Shown here one piece after another: positions 56,359 through 63,085 of a DNA stretch of 64,000 bases. The stretch's first letter is position 1; every line of letters starts with the position of its first letter. Position numbers and translations under genes: made by a program. The notes under the pieces are model-generated. The model did not search any database and was not told the origin of the DNA. It saw only the letters and a list, made by a program, of their open reading frames with translations. This DNA is from [Flexibacter] sp. ATCC 35103. Lineage in GTDB: Bacteria; Bacteroidota; Bacteroidia; Flavobacteriales; Flavobacteriaceae. The DNA lies in the NCBI RefSeq assembly GCF_001975985.1, contig NZ_MTQF01000011.1, positions 143,638-207,637 on the forward strand. The letters are read 5' to 3'.

Positions 56359-56765
56359 TGGTAAATATTTATATTGATGAGAATTTTTCACATTTCCTGG
56401 CTAACGGTTTTGATGTTTTTCAGCAGCACTTAAATTCTAAAGAAAAAATCCAGATTAAAATCCTGTCTATAAAAAAAGTTTTTGGAGCCGGGGCAAAAGA
56501 TGAAGTTTGGATTCCGTTGGTTGGTAAAGAAAATGGAATTGTTATAACTCAGGATTTAAAAATTCAAACTACTAGGCATCAAAATGAATTATATAAAATG
56601 CACGGTTTAGGTGTATTTTTTTTCAAACCGCCATCAAATGGTTATTCATTCTGGGAAATGGTGGAGCAATTGGTAAAACGTTTACCCGAAATAAAAAAGA
56701 AAGCTGAAAATAATAGACCTTTTGCTTATAGAATCACTGCAAATAAATTTGAGAAACTTAAATAG
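56358..56765 (+). CDS. PIN-like toxin (VapC45/DUF5615-like)
   Basis: A 135-residue protein with a compact PIN-like fold. The acidic residues expected in the nuclease site are in IYIDENFSHFLANGF near the start (Asp-Glu) and IVITQDLKIQTTRHQ in the middle, with KDEVWIPLVGKENG between. This matches the Mut7-C/DUF5615 or VapC45 toxin type, thought to be an RNase. It overlaps the antitoxin gene by one base (TAATG), and both would be expressed from one promoter. I did not find a convincing promoter with good spacing; a TAAATTTG at 55660-55667 lies too near the antitoxin ATG. The expected target would be RNA, but this is inference from the family. Confidence 0.8.
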   Translation: MVNIYIDENFSHFLANGFDVFQQHLNSKEKIQIKILSIKKVFGAGAKDEVWIPLVGKENGIVITQDLKIQTTRHQNELYKMHGLGVFFFKPPSNGYSFWEMVEQLVKRLPEIKKKAENNRPFAYRITANKFEKLK

Positions 56766-56859
56766 AATACTCTTCTTTATAAAATGAAAAATGGCCTTAA
56801 TTTAAGACCATATTCAAAAAATCCGGATATTCATGTTTACGAAAATTATGCTTGTATTA

Positions 56860-57657
56860 TCAGAGCTTCAATTCGCCTTCTAATACCGTTACAGCTTCGC
56901 CCAAAATAAAAACTTTATCGTCTAGAAGTTCCGTACTCATTGTTCCTGTTCTTGCTGAAGACTGATATGCATTCAGTTTTGTTTTGTTCAGTTTTTGTAC
57001 CCAATACTTGGTCAAAAAAGTTTGAACGCCACCAGTTACAGGATCTTCATTAGTGCCAGACCAAGGCCAAAAATATCTGTAATGAAAATCGAAAGCTTCG
57101 GTATCAGAAACTGCGGTTACTAAAACACCGTTTATTCCGGTATATGAATTTACTAAAACCGTGAAATCAGGTTTTAAATTTGCCAGTTCAGTTGCACTTT
57201 TAATTTCAATTAAAATTATATTATTTTTAGGACTGTATCTTTTATCCAAAATCTCAGAAATCCCAAGTGCGTCTGACATTTCCTGAGGAACTTCTGTTTG
57301 CTGAGTATCATAAACAGGAAATTGCATTTTGATTTTGTTTCCTTCTTTCGCAATAAAAAGCTCGACATTATCACGGTTAATAAATTTTATATTTTCAAAA
57401 GAAGTAGTATCAAAAACAATTTTTGATGAGGCCAGTGTCGCATGTCCGCATAACGGAATCTCAGTTTTTGGAGAAAAAAAACGGATGCTGTAAACGTTGT
57501 CTGAAATTTGTTTTATAAAAGCAGTTTCAGAAAATCCAATTTCTGTTGCAATACTTTGCATCGTTTTGCTGTCTAGCTCTGAGTTGGGTAAACAGACTGC
57601 AGCCGGATTTCCTTTAAATTTTTCATTCGTAAACGAGTCCACAAAGTAAGTCTTCAT
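56860..57657 (-). CDS. PhzF family isomerase-like protein (second paralogue)
   Basis: A 265-residue PhzF-fold protein. The start YFVDSFTNEKFKGNPAAVCL is the family pattern, SETAFI is the catalytic Glu motif, LCGHATLASSKIVFD the first substrate loop, and WSGTNEDPVTGGVQTFL the DPVTG second loop. It is distinct from the 287-residue protein at 3676-4539, which has FAGHP and EDAATGSA at these places, so they are not recent duplicates. Substrate unknown. It is convergent with the toxin gene, and the upstream region is AT-rich with no clear promoter. Confidence 0.87.
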   Translation of the reverse strand: MKTYFVDSFTNEKFKGNPAAVCLPNSELDSKTMQSIATEIGFSETAFIKQISDNVYSIRFFSPKTEIPLCGHATLASSKIVFDTTSFENIKFINRDNVELFIAKEGNKIKMQFPVYDTQQTEVPQEMSDALGISEILDKRYSPKNNIILIEIKSATELANLKPDFTVLVNSYTGINGVLVTAVSDTEAFDFHYRYFWPWSGTNEDPVTGGVQTFLTKYWVQKLNKTKLNAYQSSARTGTMSTELLDDKVFILGEAVTVLEGELKL

Positions 57658-57879
57658 TTTTTAATTTTATATAAGTTTAAAATTGTATCAGGATAATACA
57701 GATGAGGTTTTTAATATTTAAAATCAAATTTAGAGAATTTACTTGTTTAAACTTATAATTATTTTGCTCGGTTTGATAACTAATTTTTTAATAATCTAAT
57801 AAAACTATGCGTGAATAGGAATTTGTTTTTAATCAATTTTATAGTGTTATTTGTTAAAAATAATCAACTATCAAAACCT

Positions 57880-59367
57880 ATGACAAAACATTACGCAATT
57901 GAATTTTTTAAATTTGAAAAATTTAACAGAGTTCTTTTCTTATTTCTATCTATTATCGCTTTAACCACATCATCATGCAGTAAAGATGATGCTCCTGACA
58001 CGCCAACATTACCAGCTATAACTACCGGTACAGTAACAGGAACTGTAAAAGAGAATGATACTTTTCTTGTAGGTGCAACTGTAATTTTGAAACAAACGGG
58101 TAAAGAAGATAAAAGTGCTACTATAGGAGCTGATGGTACTTTTACATTTACCGGTATTCCTGTGGGCGCTGCCAGCGTTGTAATTTCTTTTCCTTCGTAT
58201 ATTACTCAAACTACTTCGATTACGGTAGCATCAGGAACAACCACTGCGCTGCCAGTTGTTATGGGAGGCGATCCTGCGGTAAAAACCCTTATACCAGATG
58301 CTAAATTTGAAGAAGTACTTATTAAATACGGATATGATACAGCACCTGTTGACGGAAGTGTGCCTACGTATAAAATAAACAGAATTAAGTCACTAAGTCT
58401 TAATGATTCTGGAGTGGCAGATCTAACAGGAATTCAGGATTTTGCAGCTTTAGAGAGTTTTTCCTGTTCAGACATATATGCTGCTTCTGTTATAAAACTA
58501 ACATCAGTAGACCTTTCTAAAAATCTTGCCTTAAAAACAGTAGATGTTTCATTTAATAATATCACAACTCTGAATATCTCTAAGAATCTGGCTTTACAAA
58601 CATTAAAAGTTAGTTCTAATTTAATTACTACTATAGACGTTTCTAATCATACTGCCCTTACATTGTTGTACTGTGATAGAAATCCGTTAAGTACATTAGA
58701 TGTCACAAAAAATACGTTGTTGAAAGAATTAGGTTTTGGCGGTACTATCACTACAATAGATTTATCTAAAAATACAGCATTAGTAAATCTATATAGCGGA
58801 GGAGCTAAATTGAATACACTAGATGTTTCTAAAAACACTTTGTTAGAAGTATTATGGACAGAACTTAACAATTTAACTACATTAGACCTTTCTAAAAATA
58901 CAGCTCTAAAAAGTTTATCTTGTAAACTAAATAAGCTGACAACCTTAGATTTGAGTGCTAATACAGCTTTGACGATGGTTTTATGCGAGGAAAATAAGTT
59001 AACTACATTAGATGTTAGCAAAAATGTGAACCTTGTAACCTTGTTTTGTCCTGATAATCAACTTTCAGGTTTAGATTTAACTAACAATTCAAAATTAGTG
59101 AGTTTAAACTGTTCAAACAATAAACTGATTTCTTTAGACCTTTCTAAAAATCCTCTTATTGCTGCACAAGACGGGTATTATCTTTCTTGCGATAACAATC
59201 TCCTGACTTCATTAAATCTAAAAAATGGTAATAACAAAAAATTTAATGGAGGTAATTTCAGGAATAATGCTTCTACGCTTAAAATAGCTGTAGACGATGT
59301 AGATTATTCAAATACTAATTGGAAAGCATTTAAAGACGCAGGTGCTACTTATGTAAGTTCTTTTTAA
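57880..59367 (+). CDS. Leucine-rich-repeat lipoprotein with carboxypeptidase-like domain
   Basis: A 495-residue lipoprotein when begun at the ATG at 57880 (MTKHYAIEF); the frame is open upstream to 57811 but that adds a second hydrophobic segment without a signal role. The lipobox is TSSC in LSIIALTTSSCSKDD. A carboxypeptidase-regulatory-like domain follows (GTVTGTVKENDTFLVGATVI, TFTGIPVGAASVVISF). Then about a dozen LRRs of 21-residue period appear, such as LTTLDLSKNTALKSLSCKLN, similar to BspA/internalin-type LRRs in Bacteroidota. The end has ITVDD-like AVDDVDYSNTNWKAFKDAGATY, a known C-terminal motif of such LRR proteins. It is probably a surface-exposed binding protein. A terminator follows. 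Confidence 0.85.
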   Translation: MTKHYAIEFFKFEKFNRVLFLFLSIIALTTSSCSKDDAPDTPTLPAITTGTVTGTVKENDTFLVGATVILKQTGKEDKSATIGADGTFTFTGIPVGAASVVISFPSYITQTTSITVASGTTTALPVVMGGDPAVKTLIPDAKFEEVLIKYGYDTAPVDGSVPTYKINRIKSLSLNDSGVADLTGIQDFAALESFSCSDIYAASVIKLTSVDLSKNLALKTVDVSFNNITTLNISKNLALQTLKVSSNLITTIDVSNHTALTLLYCDRNPLSTLDVTKNTLLKELGFGGTITTIDLSKNTALVNLYSGGAKLNTLDVSKNTLLEVLWTELNNLTTLDLSKNTALKSLSCKLNKLTTLDLSANTALTMVLCEENKLTTLDVSKNVNLVTLFCPDNQLSGLDLTNNSKLVSLNCSNNKLISLDLSKNPLIAAQDGYYLSCDNNLLTSLNLKNGNNKKFNGGNFRNNASTLKIAVDDVDYSNTNWKAFKDAGATYVSSF

Positions 59368-59398
59368 TACGTAACAATACTATATACACTTATTTAAA

Positions 59399-59434
59399 AA
59401 AAAGCTACCGGAATTATTTTCTGGTAGCTTTTTT
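59399..59434. terminator. Bidirectional terminator after the LRR gene
   Basis: AAAAAGCTACCGG and CTGGTAGCTTTTTT form a stem of about 11 pairs (one mismatch) around an AT-rich loop. It is placed between the LRR gene and the convergent membrane-protein gene. Confidence 0.8.
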
Positions 59435-59443
59435 GTTTATAAA

Positions 59444-59911
59444 TCAATCCACAAAAGAAGTTTTTTGTTTTTTAAATATTTTGCCTGATTGCGACAACAA
59501 TTTCCATATAATTGTCATAATCGGGGTTAATAAATAATTGTGTACCATTTTCAAGAAGAATTGTACTTTCAAAATAACTGTAGTAATTTGTCCTGCATCA
59601 CTATAAGATCCTTGAATGCGTTCTGTGTGAATATTTACAATAGACGAAAAAGGAATAAATTCGACCTTACCCGAAAGTAAAGCTATTTTTTGTAAACCAT
59701 CTTCTAAAACAACAATTTCATTAACTGTGCGAAGTTTAAGAATGTGGATAAAGATGCTCAATGCTAAAAATAGAACTGATCCTATAATTACCTCATAATC
59801 TTCATTTTTAAAACCACTGAAAAGGATATAAAGACAAAAGAAATAAAATATAAAAAAAAGTATGTTTACTCTAATTAAAAGTAAAGTTCTAAATTTTGAA
59901 GGTATTTTCAT
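59444..59911 (-). CDS. Membrane protein with PH-like domain, probably frameshifted
   Basis: The open frame gives 155 residues. The first ~60 are two membrane helices (LLIRVNILFFIFYFFCLYIL and IIGSVLFLALSIFIHIL); the next ~50 look like a bacterial PH-type domain (IVVLEDGLQKIALLSGKVEF, FSSIVNIHTERIQGS). The last ~40 residues in this frame are unlike the rest. Adding one base near 59567-59569 (GAAAG to GAAAAG) restores a better ending: STILLENGTQLFINPDYDNY then MEIVVAIRQNI and stop at 59472. This is the expected finish of a PH-like domain. So the gene carries a one-base deletion, either real or a sequencing error. Function unknown; the DUF3592 neighbour at 60005 is also a small membrane protein. 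Confidence 0.68.
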   Translation of the reverse strand: MKIPSKFRTLLLIRVNILFFIFYFFCLYILFSGFKNEDYEVIIGSVLFLALSIFIHILKLRTVNEIVVLEDGLQKIALLSGKVEFIPFSSIVNIHTERIQGSYSDAGQITTVILKVQFFLKMVHNYLLTPIMTIIWKLLSQSGKIFKKQKTSFVD

Positions 59912-60004
59912 TTAAAGAATATTTCAATAAGATATGCTCAGTTCAATTTTTCTCAATCGGTAAAATTAAATGTTTCCCAAAATAGTATAAACTTTAAGTA
60001 TTTA

Positions 60005-60481
60005 TTAAAAGATATCATTATATCCGAGCAAATTTCCAATTGAAATACCACTAAAAATTAACCCGACAATAATCAATAGTATTACGGCAAAGTTACTGGA
60101 ATTACCTTTTAAAATAAATTTTTCAGGATGGTCTGGATTGTAGATTATTTTAATGGTTTTATTTATGTTTTTATTGTAAGACTTAAATTTGTTTAAATCT
60201 GATGATGTATGAAAGTAAGGCGTTCCTGTAAAAGTTTTTCCTTCAGAAATTTGGAACTCAATAATTGGCGTTTTATAGCCTTCCTCATCTGATTCATAAG
60301 ATACAATTTTCCCATGATTCTCTATTCCGTTTTTGTTAATCTTAATCAAAAACAAAAGACTTTGAATTGCAAAAAACAATAATAATGTTCCCAACATCAG
60401 GAAACAAATAACAGGTTTGTAAAACATGAAGAAAGCAAAAGGAATAAATAAAATTATTCCGAGTTCTTTATTAAAATTCAT
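60005..60481 (-). CDS. DUF3592 membrane protein
   Basis: A 158-residue protein with two N-terminal hydrophobic helices (residues about 8-50), a soluble beta-rich domain and a C-terminal helix (VILLIIVGLIFSGISIGNLL). The soluble part shows the DUF3592 pattern: GKIVSYESDEEGYKTPIIEF, then EGKTFTGTPYFHTSS, and IKIIYNPDHPEKFIL, where YnPxxPe is diagnostic. The role of DUF3592 is unknown. It is 18 bases downstream of an XRE regulator on the same strand, so the two are probably co-transcribed. Confidence 0.8.
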   Translation of the reverse strand: MNFNKELGIILFIPFAFFMFYKPVICFLMLGTLLLFFAIQSLLFLIKINKNGIENHGKIVSYESDEEGYKTPIIEFQISEGKTFTGTPYFHTSSDLNKFKSYNKNINKTIKIIYNPDHPEKFILKGNSSNFAVILLIIVGLIFSGISIGNLLGYNDIF

Positions 60482-60499
60482 TTTAGTATTGGTTGAATA

Positions 60500-60736
60500 T
60501 TATAAATCTTTAATTAAATCGCCTGGATTTATTTTTAAAGATTTAGCAATTTTGAATAAAGTACTTATTTTCATTTCCTGAGAACCCTTGATGTATTTTC
60601 GTAAGTTTTCTACATCCAATCCTGCATCATGAGCAACTTCTCTTTGTTTGAGTTTATTTGCTTCAATTGTATCTTTTATCTTAATTCCTAATTGTATTAC
60701 AACCTCCGGAATTTCAGTTTTTCTTGATTTATTCAT
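60500..60736 (-). CDS. XRE-family helix-turn-helix regulator
   Basis: A 78-residue single-domain regulator. The HTH is LKQREVAHDAGLDVENLRKYIKGSQ, with MKISTLFKIAKSLKINPGDL as the closing helices of the lambda-repressor fold. It is divergent from the gene at 60853; a perfect 28-bp palindrome at 60780-60807 lies between them and is the obvious operator candidate. It is upstream of the DUF3592 gene in the same transcript. Small XRE proteins of this kind can also be antitoxins, but the partner genes here do not look like known toxins. Confidence 0.83.
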   Translation of the reverse strand: MNKSRKTEIPEVVIQLGIKIKDTIEANKLKQREVAHDAGLDVENLRKYIKGSQEMKISTLFKIAKSLKINPGDLIKDL

Positions 60737-60779
60737 GGAGATGAAATTACAAGTAATAGATTGTTTTTGTATGATTGTA

Positions 60780-60807
60780 AATAATCGGTTATTTATAACC
60801 GATTATT
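60780..60807. promoter_or_regulatory. Perfect 28-bp palindrome, probable XRE operator
   Basis: The arms AATAATCGGTTAT (60780-60792) and ATAACCGATTATT (60795-60807) are exact complements around TT. It lies between the divergent XRE gene (start 60736) and the gene at 60853, and directly upstream of the TATTTTTG -7 element at 60811. A dimeric repressor bound here would block that promoter. Confidence 0.7.
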
Positions 60808-60810
60808 TTG

Positions 60811-60818
60811 TATTTTTG
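60811..60818 (+). promoter_or_regulatory. -7 promoter element of the 60853 gene
   Basis: TATTTTTG matches TAnnTTTG and abuts the palindrome at 60780-60807, which occupies the place of the -33 and spacer. A transcription start near 60825 supports the ATG at 60853 as the true start. Confidence 0.5.
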
Positions 60819-60852
60819 TTTTTCTAAATTATTTAAACAAGTCAATTCTATC

Positions 60853-61191
60853 ATGGAAATACAAAATAATAAACAAGCTACAGATTTTTTTGAATTAATG
60901 AATAAAACAAAAGATTTCAGAAGACTAAAACAAGAAAATAAAGGTGATAATTCGTTTAGCGTAAATCTAAAAGTATCCGGTTATAACGAACTTAATATGA
61001 TGGTTTCAGATTTACTAAAAGCAAGTATTATTTTGCTTAATGATGATGCAAAAAGTTTGTCAAGTATTACAGCAAATACAGATATTAATGTAATGACTTT
61101 GCTTGAAATTGCATTGCAGCTTTTACCAGAACAAGAAATGGAGTTGTTGGATGATTTGCACAAGATTTATTTGGAGTCTAATGCAGTTTAA
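60853..61191 (+). CDS. Small helical protein of unknown function
   Basis: A 112-residue protein when begun at the ATG at 60853; an upstream in-frame ATG at 60808 lies inside the operator and promoter, so it is rejected. The sequence has no cysteine, no signal and appears helical: LLKASIILLNDDAKSLSS, MTLLEIALQLLPEQEMELLD, DLHKIYLE. The middle contains FSVNLKVSGYNELN. I do not recognise the family. A decayed paralogue of its second half lies at 62382-62583, which suggests past duplication. It is divergent from the XRE gene and probably under its control. Confidence 0.7.
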   Translation: MEIQNNKQATDFFELMNKTKDFRRLKQENKGDNSFSVNLKVSGYNELNMMVSDLLKASIILLNDDAKSLSSITANTDINVMTLLEIALQLLPEQEMELLDDLHKIYLESNAV

Positions 61192-61204
61192 GTTTTTCTA
61201 TTGC

Positions 61205-61223
61205 TAGTGCGTCCCGATAGTGC
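61205..61223. repeat. Degenerate GC-rich REP-like copy
   Basis: CTAGTGCGTCCCGATAGTGCC is similar to CTAGCGCGAGCGTCCCGCTC at 63846-63865, with bases missing in the stem. It lies just after the 60853 gene stop. Confidence 0.4.
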
Positions 61224-61237
61224 CAGCGTGTGATTCA

Positions 61238-61483
61238 TTAACTGTTCTGGGAATTACGTTTTTTAATTTCGGAATCTATATGATATATAAAAATTAAAAT
61301 AGGGATTATTGTTGTAACACTAAGAGTCAACAGCGTAAAAATTAACCTGTACTTTGTTACACTAATGATCCAGGTCAGAATAAGAATCCATAAAATGCTT
61401 AACCCGATACTAGTTATTTTTAACGCTTTTTTATTCTTATTTAGTTCTTTTAAACTAGACTCTGATACTGATTTGTTTCTCAT
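61238..61483 (-). CDS. Small membrane protein of unknown function
   Basis: An 81-residue protein when begun at MRNKSVSESS (61483); the frame also allows a start at 61510. Two hydrophobic helices (ITSIGLSILWILILTWIISV and LIFTLLTLSVTTIIPILIFI) follow a charged start (LKELNKNKKALK), with a charged end (DSEIKKRNSQ). It has no recognised family. It is convergent with the small protein gene at 60853 and divergent from the LuxR gene at 61573. Coding potential is plausible from the membrane pattern but not certain. Confidence 0.5.
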   Translation of the reverse strand: MRNKSVSESSLKELNKNKKALKITSIGLSILWILILTWIISVTKYRLIFTLLTLSVTTIIPILIFIYHIDSEIKKRNSQNS

Positions 61484-61572
61484 AATAAAAAAAGTTAAAA
61501 CTAAGTACAAAAAAAAGTAATAGATTTTAAATTCAATTTACACTTTTGTGTAGTTTTTAGTATTTTTATAAG

Positions 61573-62334
61573 ATGGAAAATGAAAAAAGATCTTTACTCA
61601 GCCGCAACAAGATAGAAACCACATCTGAGGCTGACAAATCTCAGTTTGGTAATTATCTGGAAGTGGTAAAATCTTTTGCAAAAATAACATATCAAAGTAT
61701 TTATGTAATTGATTATGAAGAAATGAAGTTTGAATATGTGTCTAATAATCCTTTGTTTTTATGTGGTTTTTCGGCAGAAGAAGTTCTTGAAATGGGTTAT
61801 GAATTCTATTTTAATAATGTTCCAGCAGAAGATCTTCAGTTATTAGAAACCATCAACAGTGCCGGATTTGATTTTTATGATAAACTACCTAACAATGACG
61901 AACGAAAATTATACAGCATATCGTATGATTTTCATTTAAAAGGGAAATATGACAAACCCATTCTTATCAATCATAAACTGACGCCACTTTTTCTTAATCA
62001 GGAAGGAGCAGTTTGGAAATCGTTGTGTCTGGTTTCTATTTCACACAATAAAAAAGCCGGAAACATTATTATAAACAAGCAGGGTTCAGATACTTTGTGG
62101 AAATTTGATTTATCCGGTAAAGTCTGGATTGCAAAAAACAAATCAAAATTAAAAGACAAAGAATTAGAAATACTTCGGTTATATGCTCAGGGTTTAACCA
62201 TAAATCAGATTGCCGAAAAAATGTTTGTTTCTCCGGATACGATAAAATATTACAGAAGAAAAATTTTTGAAACTTTTGAAGTTAAAAATTTTACCGAAGC
62301 GCTTTCTTTTGCTTTGGATAATAAGATTATTTGA
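61573..62334 (+). CDS. PAS-like/LuxR-type transcriptional regulator
   Basis: A 253-residue regulator. The N-terminal ~130 residues look like a PAS-type sensor (FAKITYQSIYVIDYEEMKFE, YVSNNPLFLCGFSAEEVLEM, DFYDKLPNNDERKLYSISYD). The C-terminal ~65 residues are a LuxR/GerE HTH: KDKELEILRLYAQGLTINQI and AEKMFVSPDTIKYYRRKIFE, with KNFTEALSFALDNKII at the end. This layout, without a receiver domain, is common in flavobacteria and suggests a one-component sensor; the ligand is unknown. The end is followed by a REP palindrome and a gene remnant. Confidence 0.85.
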   Translation: MENEKRSLLSRNKIETTSEADKSQFGNYLEVVKSFAKITYQSIYVIDYEEMKFEYVSNNPLFLCGFSAEEVLEMGYEFYFNNVPAEDLQLLETINSAGFDFYDKLPNNDERKLYSISYDFHLKGKYDKPILINHKLTPLFLNQEGAVWKSLCLVSISHNKKAGNIIINKQGSDTLWKFDLSGKVWIAKNKSKLKDKELEILRLYAQGLTINQIAEKMFVSPDTIKYYRRKIFETFEVKNFTEALSFALDNKII

Positions 62335-62355
62335 AATTGATTTTGATTGCGTTCA

Positions 62356-62370
62356 TGAGCGGGACGCTCA
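62356..62370. repeat. REP palindrome TGAGCGGGACGCTCA
   Basis: A 6-bp perfect stem around GGA, very GC-rich in an AT-rich region. The related palindrome at 63852-63866 has the same core in the opposite sense (CGAGCGTCCCGCTCG). The decayed gene at 62382 begins 12 bases after it. Confidence 0.6.
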
Positions 62371-62381
62371 CGACAGCGGGG

Positions 62382-62583
62382 GAACTAATTTAATGGTTTC
62401 AACGTTGTTAAAAGCAAGTATTATTTTGCTTAATTGATGCCCGAAATCAGGCAAGTTTTCATTTAACGAAGCTGATAATGATGTAGTGACTTTACTTGAA
62501 ATTGCTTTACAGCTTTTGCCTGAAGAAGAATGGAAGTTTTGGATGATTTGCATAAGATTTATTTACAGGCTGATAGGACATAA
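62382..62583 (+). pseudogene. Decayed paralogue of the 60853 gene (C-terminal part)
   Basis: The segment is a clear copy of the second half of the small protein gene at 60853-61191: LLKASIILLN, then after a frameshift VTLLEIALQLLPEE, then after a second shift MEVLDDLHKIYLQADRT and a stop at 62581-62583. A one-base insertion in AATTGATGC and another shift in GAAGAAGAATGG break the frame. The amino-terminal half is missing, and the break lies at the REP palindrome at 62356-62370. Confidence 0.78.
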
Positions 62584-62671
62584 TTAAACATAAAGTTTAC
62601 ATAAATATTTAAGAGATTTCATTAAATGAAAAATTAAATTATATATATTTGAAAATTATTTTAGATAGAAT

Positions 62672-62695
62672 AAAAGGAGGTTTTCACCTCCTTTT
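62672..62695. terminator. Hairpin AAAAGGAGG...CCTCCTTTT
   Basis: A perfect 9-bp stem around TTTTCA. On the minus strand it is followed by TTTTATT and would end a leftward transcript from the 62722-63060 region; on the plus strand a T-run is only six bases further on. It is a plausible bidirectional terminator. Confidence 0.6.
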
Positions 62696-62721
62696 GCATG
62701 TTTTTTAAATAGTTTGACTAT

Positions 62722-62775
62722 TTATTTTTTTATTGCTATAACTAATAGCAATAAGATCATCAATGTATTTTCCAT
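62722..62775 (-). CDS. Candidate 17-residue hydrophobic peptide (type I toxin-like)
   Basis: The minus strand encodes MENTLMILLLLVIAIKK and a TAA stop. The peptide has a polar start, a run of about ten hydrophobic residues and two lysines at the end, like small type I toxins (for example Ibs or Fst types) in general design only. The coding segment contains a hairpin (ATTGCTAT/ATAGCAAT, 62732-62752). A terminator at 62672 follows it. A plus-strand terminator at 62811-62838 would allow an antisense RNA across the frame. No Shine-Dalgarno sequence is visible, and the nearest good minus-strand promoter (63032-63060) is separated by a probable terminator. Chance occurrence in AT-rich DNA is quite possible. 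Confidence 0.3.
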   Translation of the reverse strand: MENTLMILLLLVIAIKK

Positions 62776-62810
62776 GATGTTTGAAATCTGGGAAAATTAA
62801 ATAAGACCAA

Positions 62811-62838
62811 AGTCAGAAGTGCAATTCTGGCTTTTTTT
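62811..62838 (+). terminator. Rho-independent terminator on the plus strand
   Basis: AGTCAGAA pairs with TTCTGGCT (one G-U) around GTGCAA and is followed by six or seven T residues. No plus-strand gene ends just before it; the pseudogene at 62382-62583 is 230 bases back. A TATATTTG -7-like element at 62644-62651 could drive a short RNA ending here. Confidence 0.65.
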
Positions 62839-62910
62839 GTGCCTCCCTTTTTGACACATTAATCTTATTGCTCTTTAAATACTAAAGAGCTAATTATTTC
62901 AATATATGGC

Positions 62911-63025
62911 AAAAAAAAACGTTAACATAATGCTACAACAACCCACGACAGATTGTGTAATATTATATTAACGTTTGTTTTTTTTTGCGTCTAGAAAAAT
63001 ACTGAAATTGTATAGTTCCTCCTCG
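62911..63025 (-). ncRNA. Candidate small RNA of about 115 nt
   Basis: A leftward transcript from the promoter at 63032-63060 would start near 63025 and end at the T-run (A-run on the plus strand) at 62911-62919. Its 3' half is a 14-bp stem, AACGTTAATATAAT with ATTATGTTAACGTT (plus-strand positions 62962-62975 and 62918-62931), holding a 30-base loop that contains a further ACAATC/GGTTGT pairing. The single non-Watson-Crick pair is G-U on the minus strand but a C-A mismatch on the plus strand, which supports minus-strand RNA. There is an AGGAGG near the 5' end but no start codon follows it, so it is unlikely to be an mRNA. Family unknown. Confidence 0.5.
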
Positions 63026-63031
63026 CTTAAG

Positions 63032-63060
63032 CAAAGGTATTAAATATTTATAATACTCAA
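63032..63060 (-). promoter_or_regulatory. Strong flavobacterial promoter upstream of the candidate sRNA
   Basis: On the minus strand TTG (63058-63060), an 18-base spacer and TACCTTTG (63032-63039) match TTG-N17-23-TAnnTTTG in both elements and spacing. It points leftward, away from the stop of the gene at 63086. Confidence 0.65.
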
Positions 63061-63085
63061 AGATTTTTTTTTATAATATGTCAAA

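Noticed and set aside
58647..59021. A 124-codon antisense frame within the LRR gene
   Set aside because: It is the shadow of the 21-residue leucine-rich repeat on the other strand; its apparent periodicity comes from that repeat.
62880..63060. Retron-type or CRISPR-related RNA at the 62.9-kb hairpin
   Set aside because: There is no reverse transcriptase or cas gene in the window, and the single hairpin does not have the inverted-repeat layout of msr-msd.
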